Shown here piece by piece: positions 1 to 7,145 of a stretch of DNA of 35,338 nucleotides; the first letter of the stretch is position 1, and each line of letters opens with the position of its first letter. The notes beneath the pieces were generated by a model, which saw nothing but the letters and a program-made list of their open reading frames with translations, was not told the DNA's origin and ran no database searches. The translations under genes were made by a program, and so were the position numbers. This DNA is from an uncultured bacterium (GTDB taxonomy: Bacteria; Cyanobacteriota; Vampirovibrionia; Gastranaerophilales; Gastranaerophilaceae): assembly GCA_900319365.1 (NCBI GenBank), contig ONOE01000003.1:1-35338 (forward strand), in the 5' to 3' direction.

Positions 1-26
1 GGGAAGATAGCAAGTTGCCGGCACCT
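1..26 (+). rRNA. rrf: 5S rRNA, 3' end only (cut by window edge)
   Basis: The first 26 bases match bases 226-251, which sit at the end of a stretch with clear 5S features (CATCCCGAACACGG loop, helix IV, closing GCCGGCACC). They are followed at once by a strong terminator. This is therefore read as the 3' tip of a 5S rRNA gene whose body lies before the window, at the end of an rRNA operon. Confidence 0.6.
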
Positions 27-34
27 AATTTAGG

Positions 35-74
35 AAATAAGGATTTGATAATTAAGTCAAGTCCTTATTTTTTT
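35..74 (+). terminator. Terminator after 5S rRNA tail 1
   Basis: AAATAAGGA (35-43) pairs with TCCTTATTT (62-70). An inner TTGA/TCAA pairing follows and the T-run continues to 74. Its position suggests it ends the rRNA operon. Confidence 0.8.
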
Positions 75-110
75 GTATAGGTTTTCCATTGCCTGCATTA
101 GATAATCGGC

Positions 111-250
111 AAGAGGAAAACACCCCCTCTCGCAAAACGATACTCAATCGTTTTGCTCGGCAGAGTCATCCCGAACACGGTCGTAAAGACTCATAGAGGT
201 GAAAATACTTAGGGGGAGACCCCTTGGGAAGATAGCAAGTTGCCGGCACC
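111..250 (+). pseudogene. 5S rRNA-like copy interrupted by a hairpin
   Basis: The 3' part reads as 5S rRNA: ATCCCGAACACGG, GTAAAGACTC, a helix IV stem AGGGG-GAGA-CCCCT and the closing GCCGGCACC shared with the copy at the window start. The 5' part has a recognisable AAGAGGAAAACACCC (loop A to helix III). Between these, where 5S normally has about six bases, lies a roughly 40-base inverted repeat. I see no good partner for the 3' closing strand upstream, so helix I looks lost. Probably a degenerate second 5S gene; an odd but functional variant is less likely. Confidence 0.55.
127..165. repeat. Hairpin element inside the 5S-like copy
   Basis: GCAAAACGAT (132-141) pairs perfectly with ATCGTTTTGC (147-156) around the 5-base loop ACTCA, with outer CTC/GAG pairing. 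The left arm CTCTCGCAAAACGATACT resembles the last bases of the window, CTCTCGGGAAATGATACT, so this may be a dispersed element. Confidence 0.6.
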
Positions 251-257
251 TAATTTC

Positions 258-290
258 AAAGCCTGTTAGACAAGTACTAACAGGCTTTTT
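258..290 (+). terminator. Terminator after 5S-like copy 2
   Basis: AAAGCCTGTTAG (258-269) pairs with CTAACAGGCTTT (277-288) over 12 bp around a 7-base loop, then a T-run. Its sequence is unrelated to terminators 1 and 3 although the 5S tail before it is the same. Confidence 0.85.
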
Positions 291-405
291 AATTGGTCCG
301 GCACTTCGCCCTCGCAGTAAACGGAACCGTTCGCAATTAGGCTGAATATTCATTACAGCCATAATTGCTCACCTTTCGCTGATGCTCATTCCTCTGCTCG
401 GGCTC

Positions 406-422
406 GCCGGCACCTAATTTAG
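406..422 (+). other. Third, very short 5S rRNA tail
   Basis: GCCGGCACCTAATTTAGG repeats the last bases of the 5S tail at the window start, including bases past the mature 3' end. No other 5S sequence is visible before it. It is again followed directly by a terminator. Confidence 0.55.
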
Positions 423-424
423 GA

Positions 425-462
425 AAAGAGGTTTAGAACAAAAGTTCAGACCTCTTTTTTTT
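425..462 (+). terminator. Terminator after 5S tail 3
   Basis: AAAGAGGT (425-432) pairs with ACCTCTTT (450-457), with an inner GAAC/GTTC stem capped by AAAA and eight Ts at the end. It is the third terminator in the array. Confidence 0.75.
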
Positions 463-940
463 ATATTAAGCGGGTCAACCTGCTATTAATTACGGTGCGG
501 AGCGCAAACGCACCCTACTACCGTAGTTTACAAATTTTAAAGGTGTTATAAAGGTACCCCTCACCCTCCATTGCGCTTTTCGCTTATGCTCAAAGGCAAT
601 GGCGACCTCTCCCCCAAAGGGCGAGGTATTTTCGTGTTGGGCAGGTATGCCCAACCTACTATTGTTGTCGGTGCGGTGGCAAGCGCACCCTACTTTTAAG
701 GGGTTCACTTCAAGCAAACGCACTTTACTTAATACTTGCAGTCTTAGAATAATTCTGTCGGCATAGCACCCCAAGGGCATTTCCATTCTCTAAGGCTTAC
801 AATGTTCGCCTAGAGAATGCGGACAAAATGCGGATCTACATGTATAAGCATTATCAACTTATGAAATTATTAACTTATGAACTTATAAACCCATAGTTTG
901 TATTTCATATCAAGATAAAGCCTGAACTGCTAATTAATAT
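463..940. repeat. Non-coding stretch built of short palindromic repeats
   Basis: I see no gene here. It holds GGTGCG/CGCACCCTACT palindromes at 494-522 and 670-694, a CCTCACCC...CTCTCCCCC element at 558-628, a GTTGGGCA/TGCCCAAC palindrome followed by CCTACT at 636-660, and reverse-strand octamers (TTATGAAC TTATAAAC) at 875-890. Related copies occur elsewhere in this window. The right end carries the ftsH promoter. Confidence 0.7.
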
Positions 941-969
941 TTTTACTTTTTTGGTTTTTAGGCTATAAT
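941..969 (+). promoter_or_regulatory. Predicted ftsH promoter
   Basis: A consensus -10 TATAAT (964-969) has a weak -35 TTTTAC (941-946) 17 bases upstream. The predicted start lies near 976, giving a leader of about 36 bases with GGAAAGG at 996-1002. Confidence 0.6.
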
Positions 970-1011
970 AATTTTACTTAATACTTATTATTTTTGGAAA
1001 GGTTATATTTT

Positions 1012-2913
1012 ATGAATAAAAGTCAATCAACCGGTTTATATGTTATTCTTGCAATTATCGTTGTGGTATTTCTTGCAACAATATTTATGACCGGTCCTGT
1101 TACGAATACTTCGGAAATTTCTTATACAAAATTTCTCCAGCAGCTTGAAAATAAAGAGTTTTCAAAGATTGAGAAGTATGACGATATGATTATTGCTATT
1201 CCTAAGGTTCAACCGCAGGTGCAAAAATCGGCTAATTCAAATGTCAATACTTCTTCTCCGTTTATCTTGCCTGATAACACTTCTTCGCAAGCTCCTTTAT
1301 TTCAATATAAAGTACAAATTCCCTCAAACGATCCGACTTTAATGGATAAATTAGATGCATCGGGTGCGGATATTACCGTTAAAAAAGCGCAGGAAACAGG
1401 GCAGTTGCTCGGAAACTTGGGTACTTTTTTGATTGTATTATTTGCAATCGTATCGCTCGGATTGATGATAAAAGCTATTCAGGCGGGCGGATCGCAGGCA
1501 ATGTCCTTTGGAAAAAGCAAAGCAAAAATGCTTTTAGATTCCAAGGTCAAAACGACATTCAGAGATGTTGCGGGTATTGATGAGGAGAAAAAAGAACTGG
1601 AAGAAATTGTTGATTTTCTCAAAAACGGTGAAAAATATATGAAACTCGGAGCAAAAATTCCCAAAGGCGTATTGCTTGTCGGTCCTCCGGGAACAGGTAA
1701 AACCCTTATGGCAAAAGCCGTTGCGGGTGAAGCCAATGTTCCGTTTTTCTCGATTTCGGGTTCTGACTTTGTCGAAATGTTTGTAGGTGTCGGTGCAAGT
1801 CGTGTAAGAGATTTGTTTGATCAGGCTAAAAAGCATCAGCCTTGTATTATATTTATTGATGAAATCGATGCTGTCGGTCGTCAAAGGGGCGCAGGTTTAG
1901 GCGGAGGTCATGATGAAAGAGAACAGACCTTGAACCAGTTACTTGTTGAAATGGACGGGTTTGATGCAAATACAAATATCATCGTAATTGCGGCTACAAA
2001 CAGACCTGACATTTTGGATAACGCTTTATTAAGACCGGGAAGATTTGACAGACAAATTTATATCAATGCGCCTGATGTAAAAGGCAGAGAACAGATTTTG
2101 CAGGTTCATGCAAAGAATAAGAAGTTAGCGCCCGACGTTGATTTGAAAATTCTTGCAAAAAGAACTCCCGGATTTACGGGTGCTGATTTGCAGAACTTAT
2201 TAAACGAAGCTGCATTGCTTGCCGCAAGAAAAGGCGAAAGTCTGATTACAATGGACGATGTTGATTTATCAATTGACCGTGTCGTTGCGGGAATTGAAAA
2301 GAAAAGCAAAGTTTTAACTGATAAAGATAAAGAAATCACGGCGTACCACGAAGTCGGTCATGCACTGATAGATAAATTATTACCTGATGCAAACGAACTT
2401 CACAAGGTTTCGATTATCCCGAGAGGTATGGCACTTGGTATCACTTGGACTCGTCCCAAGGACGAGAGCGTAAACGTAAGCAAGGCTAAATTGCTTGCTC
2501 AAATTGCCGTATCGTTAGGCGGCAGAGCTGCGGAAGAAATTGTATACGGTAAAGATTACGTCAGCACGGGCGCTTCTCAAGATCTCCAGAACGTAACCAA
2601 TATTGCTCGTAAAATGGTTACTGCGTGGGGAATGTCTGACAAGCTCGGACCTATGGTTTACGGCAAAAGTCAGGAAAATGTATTTATGGGCAAGGATTTC
2701 GGACACCAGAGAGATTACTCCGAACAGGTAGCTTTCGAAATTGATGAAGAAGTTCAAAAAATTGTCGAAGAAAGATACACCCTGACTAAAAAATTGCTCA
2801 ATGAAAACCGTGATATGCTTGAAGCTATTGCTAAAGATCTTCTTGATAAAGAAACTATCGACGATAAAGAATTCCAAGAAATCATGGACAAAGTTAAAAG
2901 CCAAAGAGTTTAG
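1012..2913 (+). CDS. ftsH: FtsH, ATP-dependent membrane zinc metalloprotease
   Basis: FtsH extracts and degrades membrane and misfolded proteins at the cytoplasmic membrane. The 633-residue product has the complete family layout: a membrane helix at about 8-26, a periplasmic part, a second helix at about 137-157, an AAA+ domain with Walker A GPPGTGKT (224-231), Walker B IIFIDE (Asp283, Glu284) and second region of homology RPGRFDR, then the protease HEVGH (446-450) with the likely third zinc ligand Asp524. The periplasmic part has a Ser/Asn/Pro/Gln-rich stretch. I chose the ATG at 1012 because GGAAAGG lies nine bases upstream; a TTG six codons earlier overlaps that site. It is transcribed alone, and its 3' end faces the HtrA-like protease, another quality-control protein. 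Confidence 0.97.
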   Translation: MNKSQSTGLYVILAIIVVVFLATIFMTGPVTNTSEISYTKFLQQLENKEFSKIEKYDDMIIAIPKVQPQVQKSANSNVNTSSPFILPDNTSSQAPLFQYKVQIPSNDPTLMDKLDASGADITVKKAQETGQLLGNLGTFLIVLFAIVSLGLMIKAIQAGGSQAMSFGKSKAKMLLDSKVKTTFRDVAGIDEEKKELEEIVDFLKNGEKYMKLGAKIPKGVLLVGPPGTGKTLMAKAVAGEANVPFFSISGSDFVEMFVGVGASRVRDLFDQAKKHQPCIIFIDEIDAVGRQRGAGLGGGHDEREQTLNQLLVEMDGFDANTNIIVIAATNRPDILDNALLRPGRFDRQIYINAPDVKGREQILQVHAKNKKLAPDVDLKILAKRTPGFTGADLQNLLNEAALLAARKGESLITMDDVDLSIDRVVAGIEKKSKVLTDKDKEITAYHEVGHALIDKLLPDANELHKVSIIPRGMALGITWTRPKDESVNVSKAKLLAQIAVSLGGRAAEEIVYGKDYVSTGASQDLQNVTNIARKMVTAWGMSDKLGPMVYGKSQENVFMGKDFGHQRDYSEQVAFEIDEEVQKIVEERYTLTKKLLNENRDMLEAIAKDLLDKETIDDKEFQEIMDKVKSQRV

Positions 2914-2917
2914 CAGA

Positions 2918-2950
2918 GTTTATAAGTTCGTAAGCAGGTTGGGCATAAGC
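2918..2950. repeat. Octamer pair and half palindrome
   Basis: GTTTATAA GTTCGTAA (2918-2933) is a two-unit copy of the 8-bp repeat seen at 20781, 26621 and other places. It is followed by GCAGGTTGGGCATAAGCG, which resembles half of the GTTGGGCA palindromes. It fills the space between two convergent genes, where no clear terminator is visible. Confidence 0.55.
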
Positions 2951-2958
2951 GAAAAATT

Positions 2959-3624
2959 TTATATCTTGCTTTTGTCCACCGTTGCGATGAATTTTACCGC
3001 ATCATTTGACGGAATAGCAAACCCTATGCCGATATTTGAAATATTATGGTCGGGGTTATAAATCGATTGGCTTATCCCGATTACTTCGCCTGTCGTATTT
3101 AAAATCGGACCGCCCGAGCATCCGGGGTTTATGGCGGCATCTGTTTGAAACCTGTTTTTTACGTAATCTATTCTTGAAATTATTCCTTGAGTTAAGGTGT
3201 TTGAAAATCCGAACGGGTTGCCGATAGACAACACTTTTTGCCCGACTTTTACTTCTTCGCTGTCGCCAAATGATACGGTTTTTAAATCTTCTTCGGGGGT
3301 TATTTTTAAAAGTGCCAAATCTCTTTTGTCGTTCATTTTTGCTACAAATTTTGCTTTGTAGGTATGACCGTTTGAAGTTGTTACGTTTATTGTTTTAGCG
3401 CCTTCTATTACGTGCCAACCCGTTAAAATCAATCCGTTATTTGATACGATACAGCCTGTTCCTTCTGATATTCCGTCAGAAAGCTGTGCTTCGACAGACA
3501 CTATTGCGGGGCTGATTTTTTCGTAAACGTTTATATTTATAAGTTCTTCTTGATCATAATTTTGTGCGCCGACAGGGGCTATAAAGCTAAATAGCAGCGC
3601 AAATGCGATTAATATTTTTTTCAT
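2959..3624 (-). CDS. HtrA/DegP-like trypsin-fold serine protease, no PDZ domain
   Basis: This is an exported chymotrypsin-fold protease of family S1C, probably degrading misfolded proteins outside the cytoplasm. Residues 1-20 form a signal peptide ending VGA, with probable cleavage before Gln21. The catalytic triad is visible as His71 in TGWHVI, Asp102 in DKRDLALLKI and Ser170 in GCSGGP. The usual Asn before the catalytic Ser (GNSGGP) is Cys here. The protein stops at 221 residues, just after the protease domain; DegP/DegQ family members usually continue into one or two PDZ domains. GAAAGG precedes the ATG. Proteolytic activity is inferred from the intact triad. Confidence 0.9.
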   Translation of the reverse strand: MKKILIAFALLFSFIAPVGAQNYDQEELININVYEKISPAIVSVEAQLSDGISEGTGCIVSNNGLILTGWHVIEGAKTINVTTSNGHTYKAKFVAKMNDKRDLALLKITPEEDLKTVSFGDSEEVKVGQKVLSIGNPFGFSNTLTQGIISRIDYVKNRFQTDAAINPGCSGGPILNTTGEVIGISQSIYNPDHNISNIGIGFAIPSNDAVKFIATVDKSKI

Positions 3625-3703
3625 ATTAAACCTTTCTTTTTGACATTATGATGCGTGCTTATGAAATAAATTACCCTCTACGCGGTAAATTGAGGCGGAC
3701 TTC

Positions 3704-3732
3704 TTGCAAATATTAAAATAATAATGTATAAT
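3704..3732 (+). promoter_or_regulatory. Predicted ycf23 promoter
   Basis: TTGCAA (3704-3709), a 17-base spacer and a consensus TATAAT (3727-3732). Transcription would begin near 3739, leaving a leader of about 40 bases with a strong ribosome site. Confidence 0.75.
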
Positions 3733-3777
3733 TGCAGGGTAAGTTTGACAGATAATAAACTGATAAAGGAGAGAATT

Positions 3778-4536
3778 ATGTCAAGAATTGATTTATTTAA
3801 ACAACATTTAGATGAAAAAAGAGCTGTAAAAATTATCGCAGGTATCGATAATTTTGATATTGAAAATATTAAAAAAGTGGTATCGGCTGCAGAACAATCA
3901 GGCGCAAGCGCAGTTGATATTTGCGCAAGAGAAGATATCGTTTCTCAAATTCGTTCAATGACGGATATGCCGATTTTCGTATCATCTGTTGTTCCTTCAG
4001 AACTTGTCAGAGCAGTTGATTTGGGTGCTGACGGTATCGAAGTAGGCAACTTTGATACTTTATACAAAGACGGCAAATCATTCAGCGCTGATGAAGTTTT
4101 GAGTATCGTAAAAGAAACAAAATCTTTACTCGGCGACAGAAAAGTATTCTTCTGTGTAACAATCCCCGGAGAAATTTCAACTGCCGATCAAATCGAATTG
4201 GCTCACAAATTAGAATCTATGGGTATTGATTTAATTCAAACAGAAGGTCATTACAGTTCAAATAACAGCATGTCAGGCGCAAGAGCTTTGATGGACAGAG
4301 CTGAATTGACAATTTCTAATACAATTGAACTTTGCAGAAACGTTGATATTCCTGTTATGACAGCAACGGGAATTAACCCGACAACTGCACCTTTCGCATT
4401 CGCAGCAGGTGCATCAGCTATCGGCTGCGGTTCTTGCGTAAACAAATTATCATCTGATCTTGCAATGGTTGCAACTTGCTCATCACTTGTTGAAATTGCA
4501 AAGAAAAATGCATCAAAAGTTGCAGAACTTGTATAG
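3778..4536 (+). CDS. ycf23: Ycf23 / DUF561 family TIM-barrel protein
   Basis: Ycf23 is conserved in cyanobacteria and many plastids; its role is unknown and a (beta/alpha)8-barrel enzyme is assumed. The 252-residue product opens with the family hallmark KIIAGIDNFDIENIKKV and continues with GASAVDICA, a GADGIEVGNFD segment, CVTIPG and ATGINPTTAPFAFAAGASAIGCG. The last resembles the phosphate-binding end of TIM barrels. The ATG at 3778 follows AAAGGAGAG; an in-frame ATG 18 codons earlier overlaps the promoter -10 box and cannot be the main start. It is monocistronic, ending in a terminator. It is one of the better taxonomic markers in the window. Confidence 0.88.
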   Translation: MSRIDLFKQHLDEKRAVKIIAGIDNFDIENIKKVVSAAEQSGASAVDICAREDIVSQIRSMTDMPIFVSSVVPSELVRAVDLGADGIEVGNFDTLYKDGKSFSADEVLSIVKETKSLLGDRKVFFCVTIPGEISTADQIELAHKLESMGIDLIQTEGHYSSNNSMSGARALMDRAELTISNTIELCRNVDIPVMTATGINPTTAPFAFAAGASAIGCGSCVNKLSSDLAMVATCSSLVEIAKKNASKVAELV

Positions 4537-4560
4537 TTTTAAATAAAAAATAAAATAATT

Positions 4561-4598
4561 AAGCAGGGTATATTTTTTAATATGTACCCTGCTTTTAT
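4561..4598 (+). terminator. Terminator after ycf23
   Basis: AAGCAGGGTA (4561-4570) pairs with TACCCTGCTT (4585-4594) over 10 bp, followed by Ts. Confidence 0.85.
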
Positions 4599-4615
4599 TA
4601 ATATTATATTTATGC

Positions 4616-4621
4616 TATATT
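4616..4621 (+). promoter_or_regulatory. -10 box close to the mlaE start
   Basis: TATATT lies nine bases before the ATG at 4631, so transcription would begin at about 4628. No convincing -35 box or ribosome site is present. This suggests a nearly leaderless mRNA. Confidence 0.4.
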
Positions 4622-4630
4622 AAAACACAA

Positions 4631-5365
4631 ATGATAAGATTTTTAGGTGTATGCATACAAAATTTAATAGAATGTTTGAAATACTTGTTTGGCGGGAACG
4701 TCAAATTTAAAAATGTCGTATCTCAAGCGGCTTATATAAGTTATGATTCTTTGCCGATATCATTAATCATTGCGTTTATATCGGCGGCGGTTATTGCCAT
4801 ACAGGTTTCAAAGCAGTTTTTAATGAGCGGTGCTGAAGCTTATATCGGCGGAACAATCACTCTTGTAATGATTAGAGAAATCGCTCCGGGGTTTGTAGCG
4901 TTGGCAATCGGCGCAAGAGCGGGAACGGCGATATCTGCCGAAATTGCAAACATGCAGGTAACAGAGCAGATTGATGCCATGAAAACCCTCAAAGTTAACC
5001 CTATCGGCTATTATTTCACCCCGAGAATTATCGGTGCTGCAATTACCGTTCCGATGGTTGTTTTGATTGCGGAGTTTGTCGGAATTGCGGGCGGAATGCT
5101 CGTTTCTCAGGCAACAATCAATCTGCACCCCGCAAGATACTGGCACAGCGCTTGGGCATGGATGACGACAAAAGATATTTATGTCAGCCTTTTCAAAGCA
5201 TGCATATTCGGCGGAGAAATTGCTCTTGTTTGCGCATCAAAAGGTTATGAAACAAAAGGCGGCGCAAAAGAAGTCGGAGCTTCCACCACTCAAGCTTCAA
5301 TCCTGCTTACAATATTTATGCTTGTTACTGACTTTTTGATTAATTTGTTATTCTATATTGCATAG
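4631..5365 (+). CDS. MlaE/Ycf63-type ABC lipid transporter permease
   Basis: This 244-residue membrane protein is a permease of the MlaE family, which with an ATPase (MlaF type) and an MCE substrate protein (MlaD type) moves phospholipids between membranes; Ycf63 and plant TGD1 are relatives. Hydrophobic segments lie at about 42-62, 74-96, 134-160, 188-206 and 222-243. The family motif region MIREIAPGFVALAIGARAGT, followed by SAEIANMQVTEQIDAMKTL, is intact, as is the late GYETKGGAKEVG. No ATPase or MCE gene is adjacent, so the partners must be elsewhere. The ATG has no ribosome site and sits close to a -10 box. Family assignment is firm; substrate and direction are not. Confidence 0.9.
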   Translation: MIRFLGVCIQNLIECLKYLFGGNVKFKNVVSQAAYISYDSLPISLIIAFISAAVIAIQVSKQFLMSGAEAYIGGTITLVMIREIAPGFVALAIGARAGTAISAEIANMQVTEQIDAMKTLKVNPIGYYFTPRIIGAAITVPMVVLIAEFVGIAGGMLVSQATINLHPARYWHSAWAWMTTKDIYVSLFKACIFGGEIALVCASKGYETKGGAKEVGASTTQASILLTIFMLVTDFLINLLFYIA

Positions 5366-5403
5366 CTTTTAGGGGTTCGACTTTTCTTTTTTTTATTTTG
5401 TTA

Positions 5404-5409
5404 TATAAT
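5404..5409 (+). promoter_or_regulatory. -10 box for the ssb-kinase-pdxA operon
   Basis: TATAAT at 5404-5409 precedes ssb by about 66 bases. The upstream DNA is T-rich, with no good -35 at the usual distance. The leader contains AAAGGCAGG before the ssb ATG. Confidence 0.45.
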
Positions 5410-5475
5410 CTTTAGGGTATCAAGGTACCAACAAAATTGAAGATTTTCAATTTATAAAAAAGGCAGGTAAAAAAT

Positions 5476-5826
5476 ATGAATACGGTTACGATAGTCGGCA
5501 GAGTAGGCAGAGATGCATCAGAAAATTTTACATCTTTTGAATCGGGAAAAACGAAAACTAATTTTTCCGTTGCCGTGAACAGATGGGATCCCAAAACAAA
5601 ATCTGAAGTTGCCGATTGGTTCAACATTGATGTTTGGGATAAACAAGCCGAATTTGCATCAGAATACGTAAAAAAGGGCAGACTTATTGCTGTTGACGGA
5701 AGAATTGCCAACAGACGTTGGACGGACAAGGCAACAGGCAATGAAAGAGAAACTTTTTATATAATTGCAAATAATATTAGACTTTTAGGTTCTAAAAGAG
5801 ATGCGGAAACAGAAGCGGTATTATGA
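5476..5826 (+). CDS. ssb: Single-stranded DNA-binding protein (OB fold), short form
   Basis: The 116-residue protein is a single OB fold of the SSB family: it starts NTVTIVGRVGRDA, has the NFSVAVNRW and WFNIDVWDKQAE strands and the VKKGRLIAVDGRIANRRW turn, and ends with FYIIANNIRLLG. SSB coats single-stranded DNA in replication and repair. Most bacterial SSBs add a flexible tail ending in an acidic tip such as DDDIPF that recruits partner proteins; this one ends KRDAETEAVL without it. Its stop overlaps the kinase start (ATGA), so the two are translationally coupled. It may be a second, specialised SSB, since coupling to sugar-acid metabolism is unusual. Confidence 0.88.
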   Translation: MNTVTIVGRVGRDASENFTSFESGKTKTNFSVAVNRWDPKTKSEVADWFNIDVWDKQAEFASEYVKKGRLIAVDGRIANRRWTDKATGNERETFYIIANNIRLLGSKRDAETEAVL

Positions 5827-7142
5827 TAACTAATTCAAATATTGTCGGCATAATTGCAGATGATTTGACGGGTGCAAACGATACGGCGCTCCAATTTACG
5901 CTAAACGGTGCCGATACAAATATTATACTGGATACTGATTTAGAGAATGTGTCAGGGCATGTGCCTCAGGCATGGGCTGTTTCGACAGAATCAAGAAATG
6001 TTGACCCCGAAACTGCGTTTGAAAGGGTTAAAAGTGCAACGGAGCTTTTTCTTGAAAAAATCAAGCCCGATTATTTTTATAAAAAAATTGATTCCACTTT
6101 ACGAGGCAATATAGCTGTTGAAGTGATGTCAATGCTAAAGGTTTTGGGTTGGGATGCAGCGGTAATGATGCCTGCTTTCCCCAATGCGGGAAGAATAACC
6201 GTCGGCGGATATCAGCTTTTAAACGGTGTTCCGATTGAAAGAACGGAAATGGCTGCCGATCCTCATTCACCGATTATGGAATCGCATATTCCGACATTAT
6301 TAAAACATCAGTTAGGATCTAACCTTGCAAACCTTGTCGGATCTATTGAACTCAAAACCATTTTAGACGGTGCGGGCCCGATTTTGATGCGTTTAAATGA
6401 ATTAATCCAAGAAGGTAAAAAAATTATCGTAACGGATACCGTTTCAAATACCGATTTTAAACAGATAGTTCTTGCTATTCATAAATCGGAATACAAAATT
6501 TTGCCTGTCGGAAATGCCTCGGCAGCATACGTTTTGAGTGACGAGTGGTTCCCCGAAGAAGAAACTCCGAAAGAAAAAATAAACATTCAAATTCCTAAGA
6601 TGCCGAAATTTATAGTTTCGGGCAGCGCAACTTTGATTACCGCAAACCAGATTCATACGCTTGAAAACAATTGTATCTACAGCGAAAAATCAAAAATCTA
6701 TGACCTTGATTATAAAACCATAATGGAAGGCGTTGATGATGCTTTTGTTGATAAAATCGTAAATGATTTGAATGATATCGGCATTGTTGCTGTTCATACT
6801 TCAAACTTGTTTAAGAATTTCAACGCTTTTGATTTTGAAACGAACAAAGATTTAACAAAATCCGATTTTGCAAATATGATTACGGATTATCTGGCACAGC
6901 TTACTCAAAAGGTGCTTTCAAAAACCAAAGCCATATTGATTTCTTTAGGCGGTGAAACATCGTACAAATGCTGCGAGGCTTTAAATATCGGTCAATTGAA
7001 ACTTCTTGATGAAGTGCTGCCTGCCATTGCATTAAGCAGAAATCCCGATTCCACGCAGTATATAGTTACAAAGTCGGGAAATTTAGGCTCAAATACCACA
7101 CTTATGGATATTTTGAGATATTTCGAAAATCACGAGGTTTAA
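5823..7142 (+). CDS. Four-carbon acid sugar kinase (DUF1537 family)
   Basis: The 439-residue protein matches the four-carbon acid sugar kinase family (DtnK/OtnK). Those enzymes phosphorylate D-threonate, D-erythronate or similar acids at O-4 with ATP. Visible marks are the N-terminal IADDLTGANDTA with Asp13-Asp14, KKIDSTLRGN, the MPAFPNAGRI loop, and C-terminal nucleotide-binding segments SGSATLITANQ and LISLGGETSYKCC. It overlaps ssb by four bases and is followed three bases later by a PdxA-family dehydrogenase. That kinase-dehydrogenase pairing defines the known threonate/erythronate route to dihydroxyacetone phosphate. No dedicated transporter or regulator adjoins, and the exact substrate is unknown. 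Confidence 0.87.
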   Translation: MITNSNIVGIIADDLTGANDTALQFTLNGADTNIILDTDLENVSGHVPQAWAVSTESRNVDPETAFERVKSATELFLEKIKPDYFYKKIDSTLRGNIAVEVMSMLKVLGWDAAVMMPAFPNAGRITVGGYQLLNGVPIERTEMAADPHSPIMESHIPTLLKHQLGSNLANLVGSIELKTILDGAGPILMRLNELIQEGKKIIVTDTVSNTDFKQIVLAIHKSEYKILPVGNASAAYVLSDEWFPEEETPKEKINIQIPKMPKFIVSGSATLITANQIHTLENNCIYSEKSKIYDLDYKTIMEGVDDAFVDKIVNDLNDIGIVAVHTSNLFKNFNAFDFETNKDLTKSDFANMITDYLAQLTQKVLSKTKAILISLGGETSYKCCEALNIGQLKLLDEVLPAIALSRNPDSTQYIVTKSGNLGSNTTLMDILRYFENHEV

Positions 7143-7145
7143 TTT

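Noticed and set aside
144..362. A 72-codon minus-strand frame
   Set aside because: It runs across the 5S-like copy, a terminator and repeats, and has no ribosome site; the product has no recognisable pattern.
490..786. A 98-codon minus-strand frame
   Set aside because: It covers three palindromic repeats and its composition follows them; not a gene.
1534..1884. Long minus-strand frame within ftsH
   Set aside because: It is a shadow of the conserved AAA+ domain of ftsH on the other strand.
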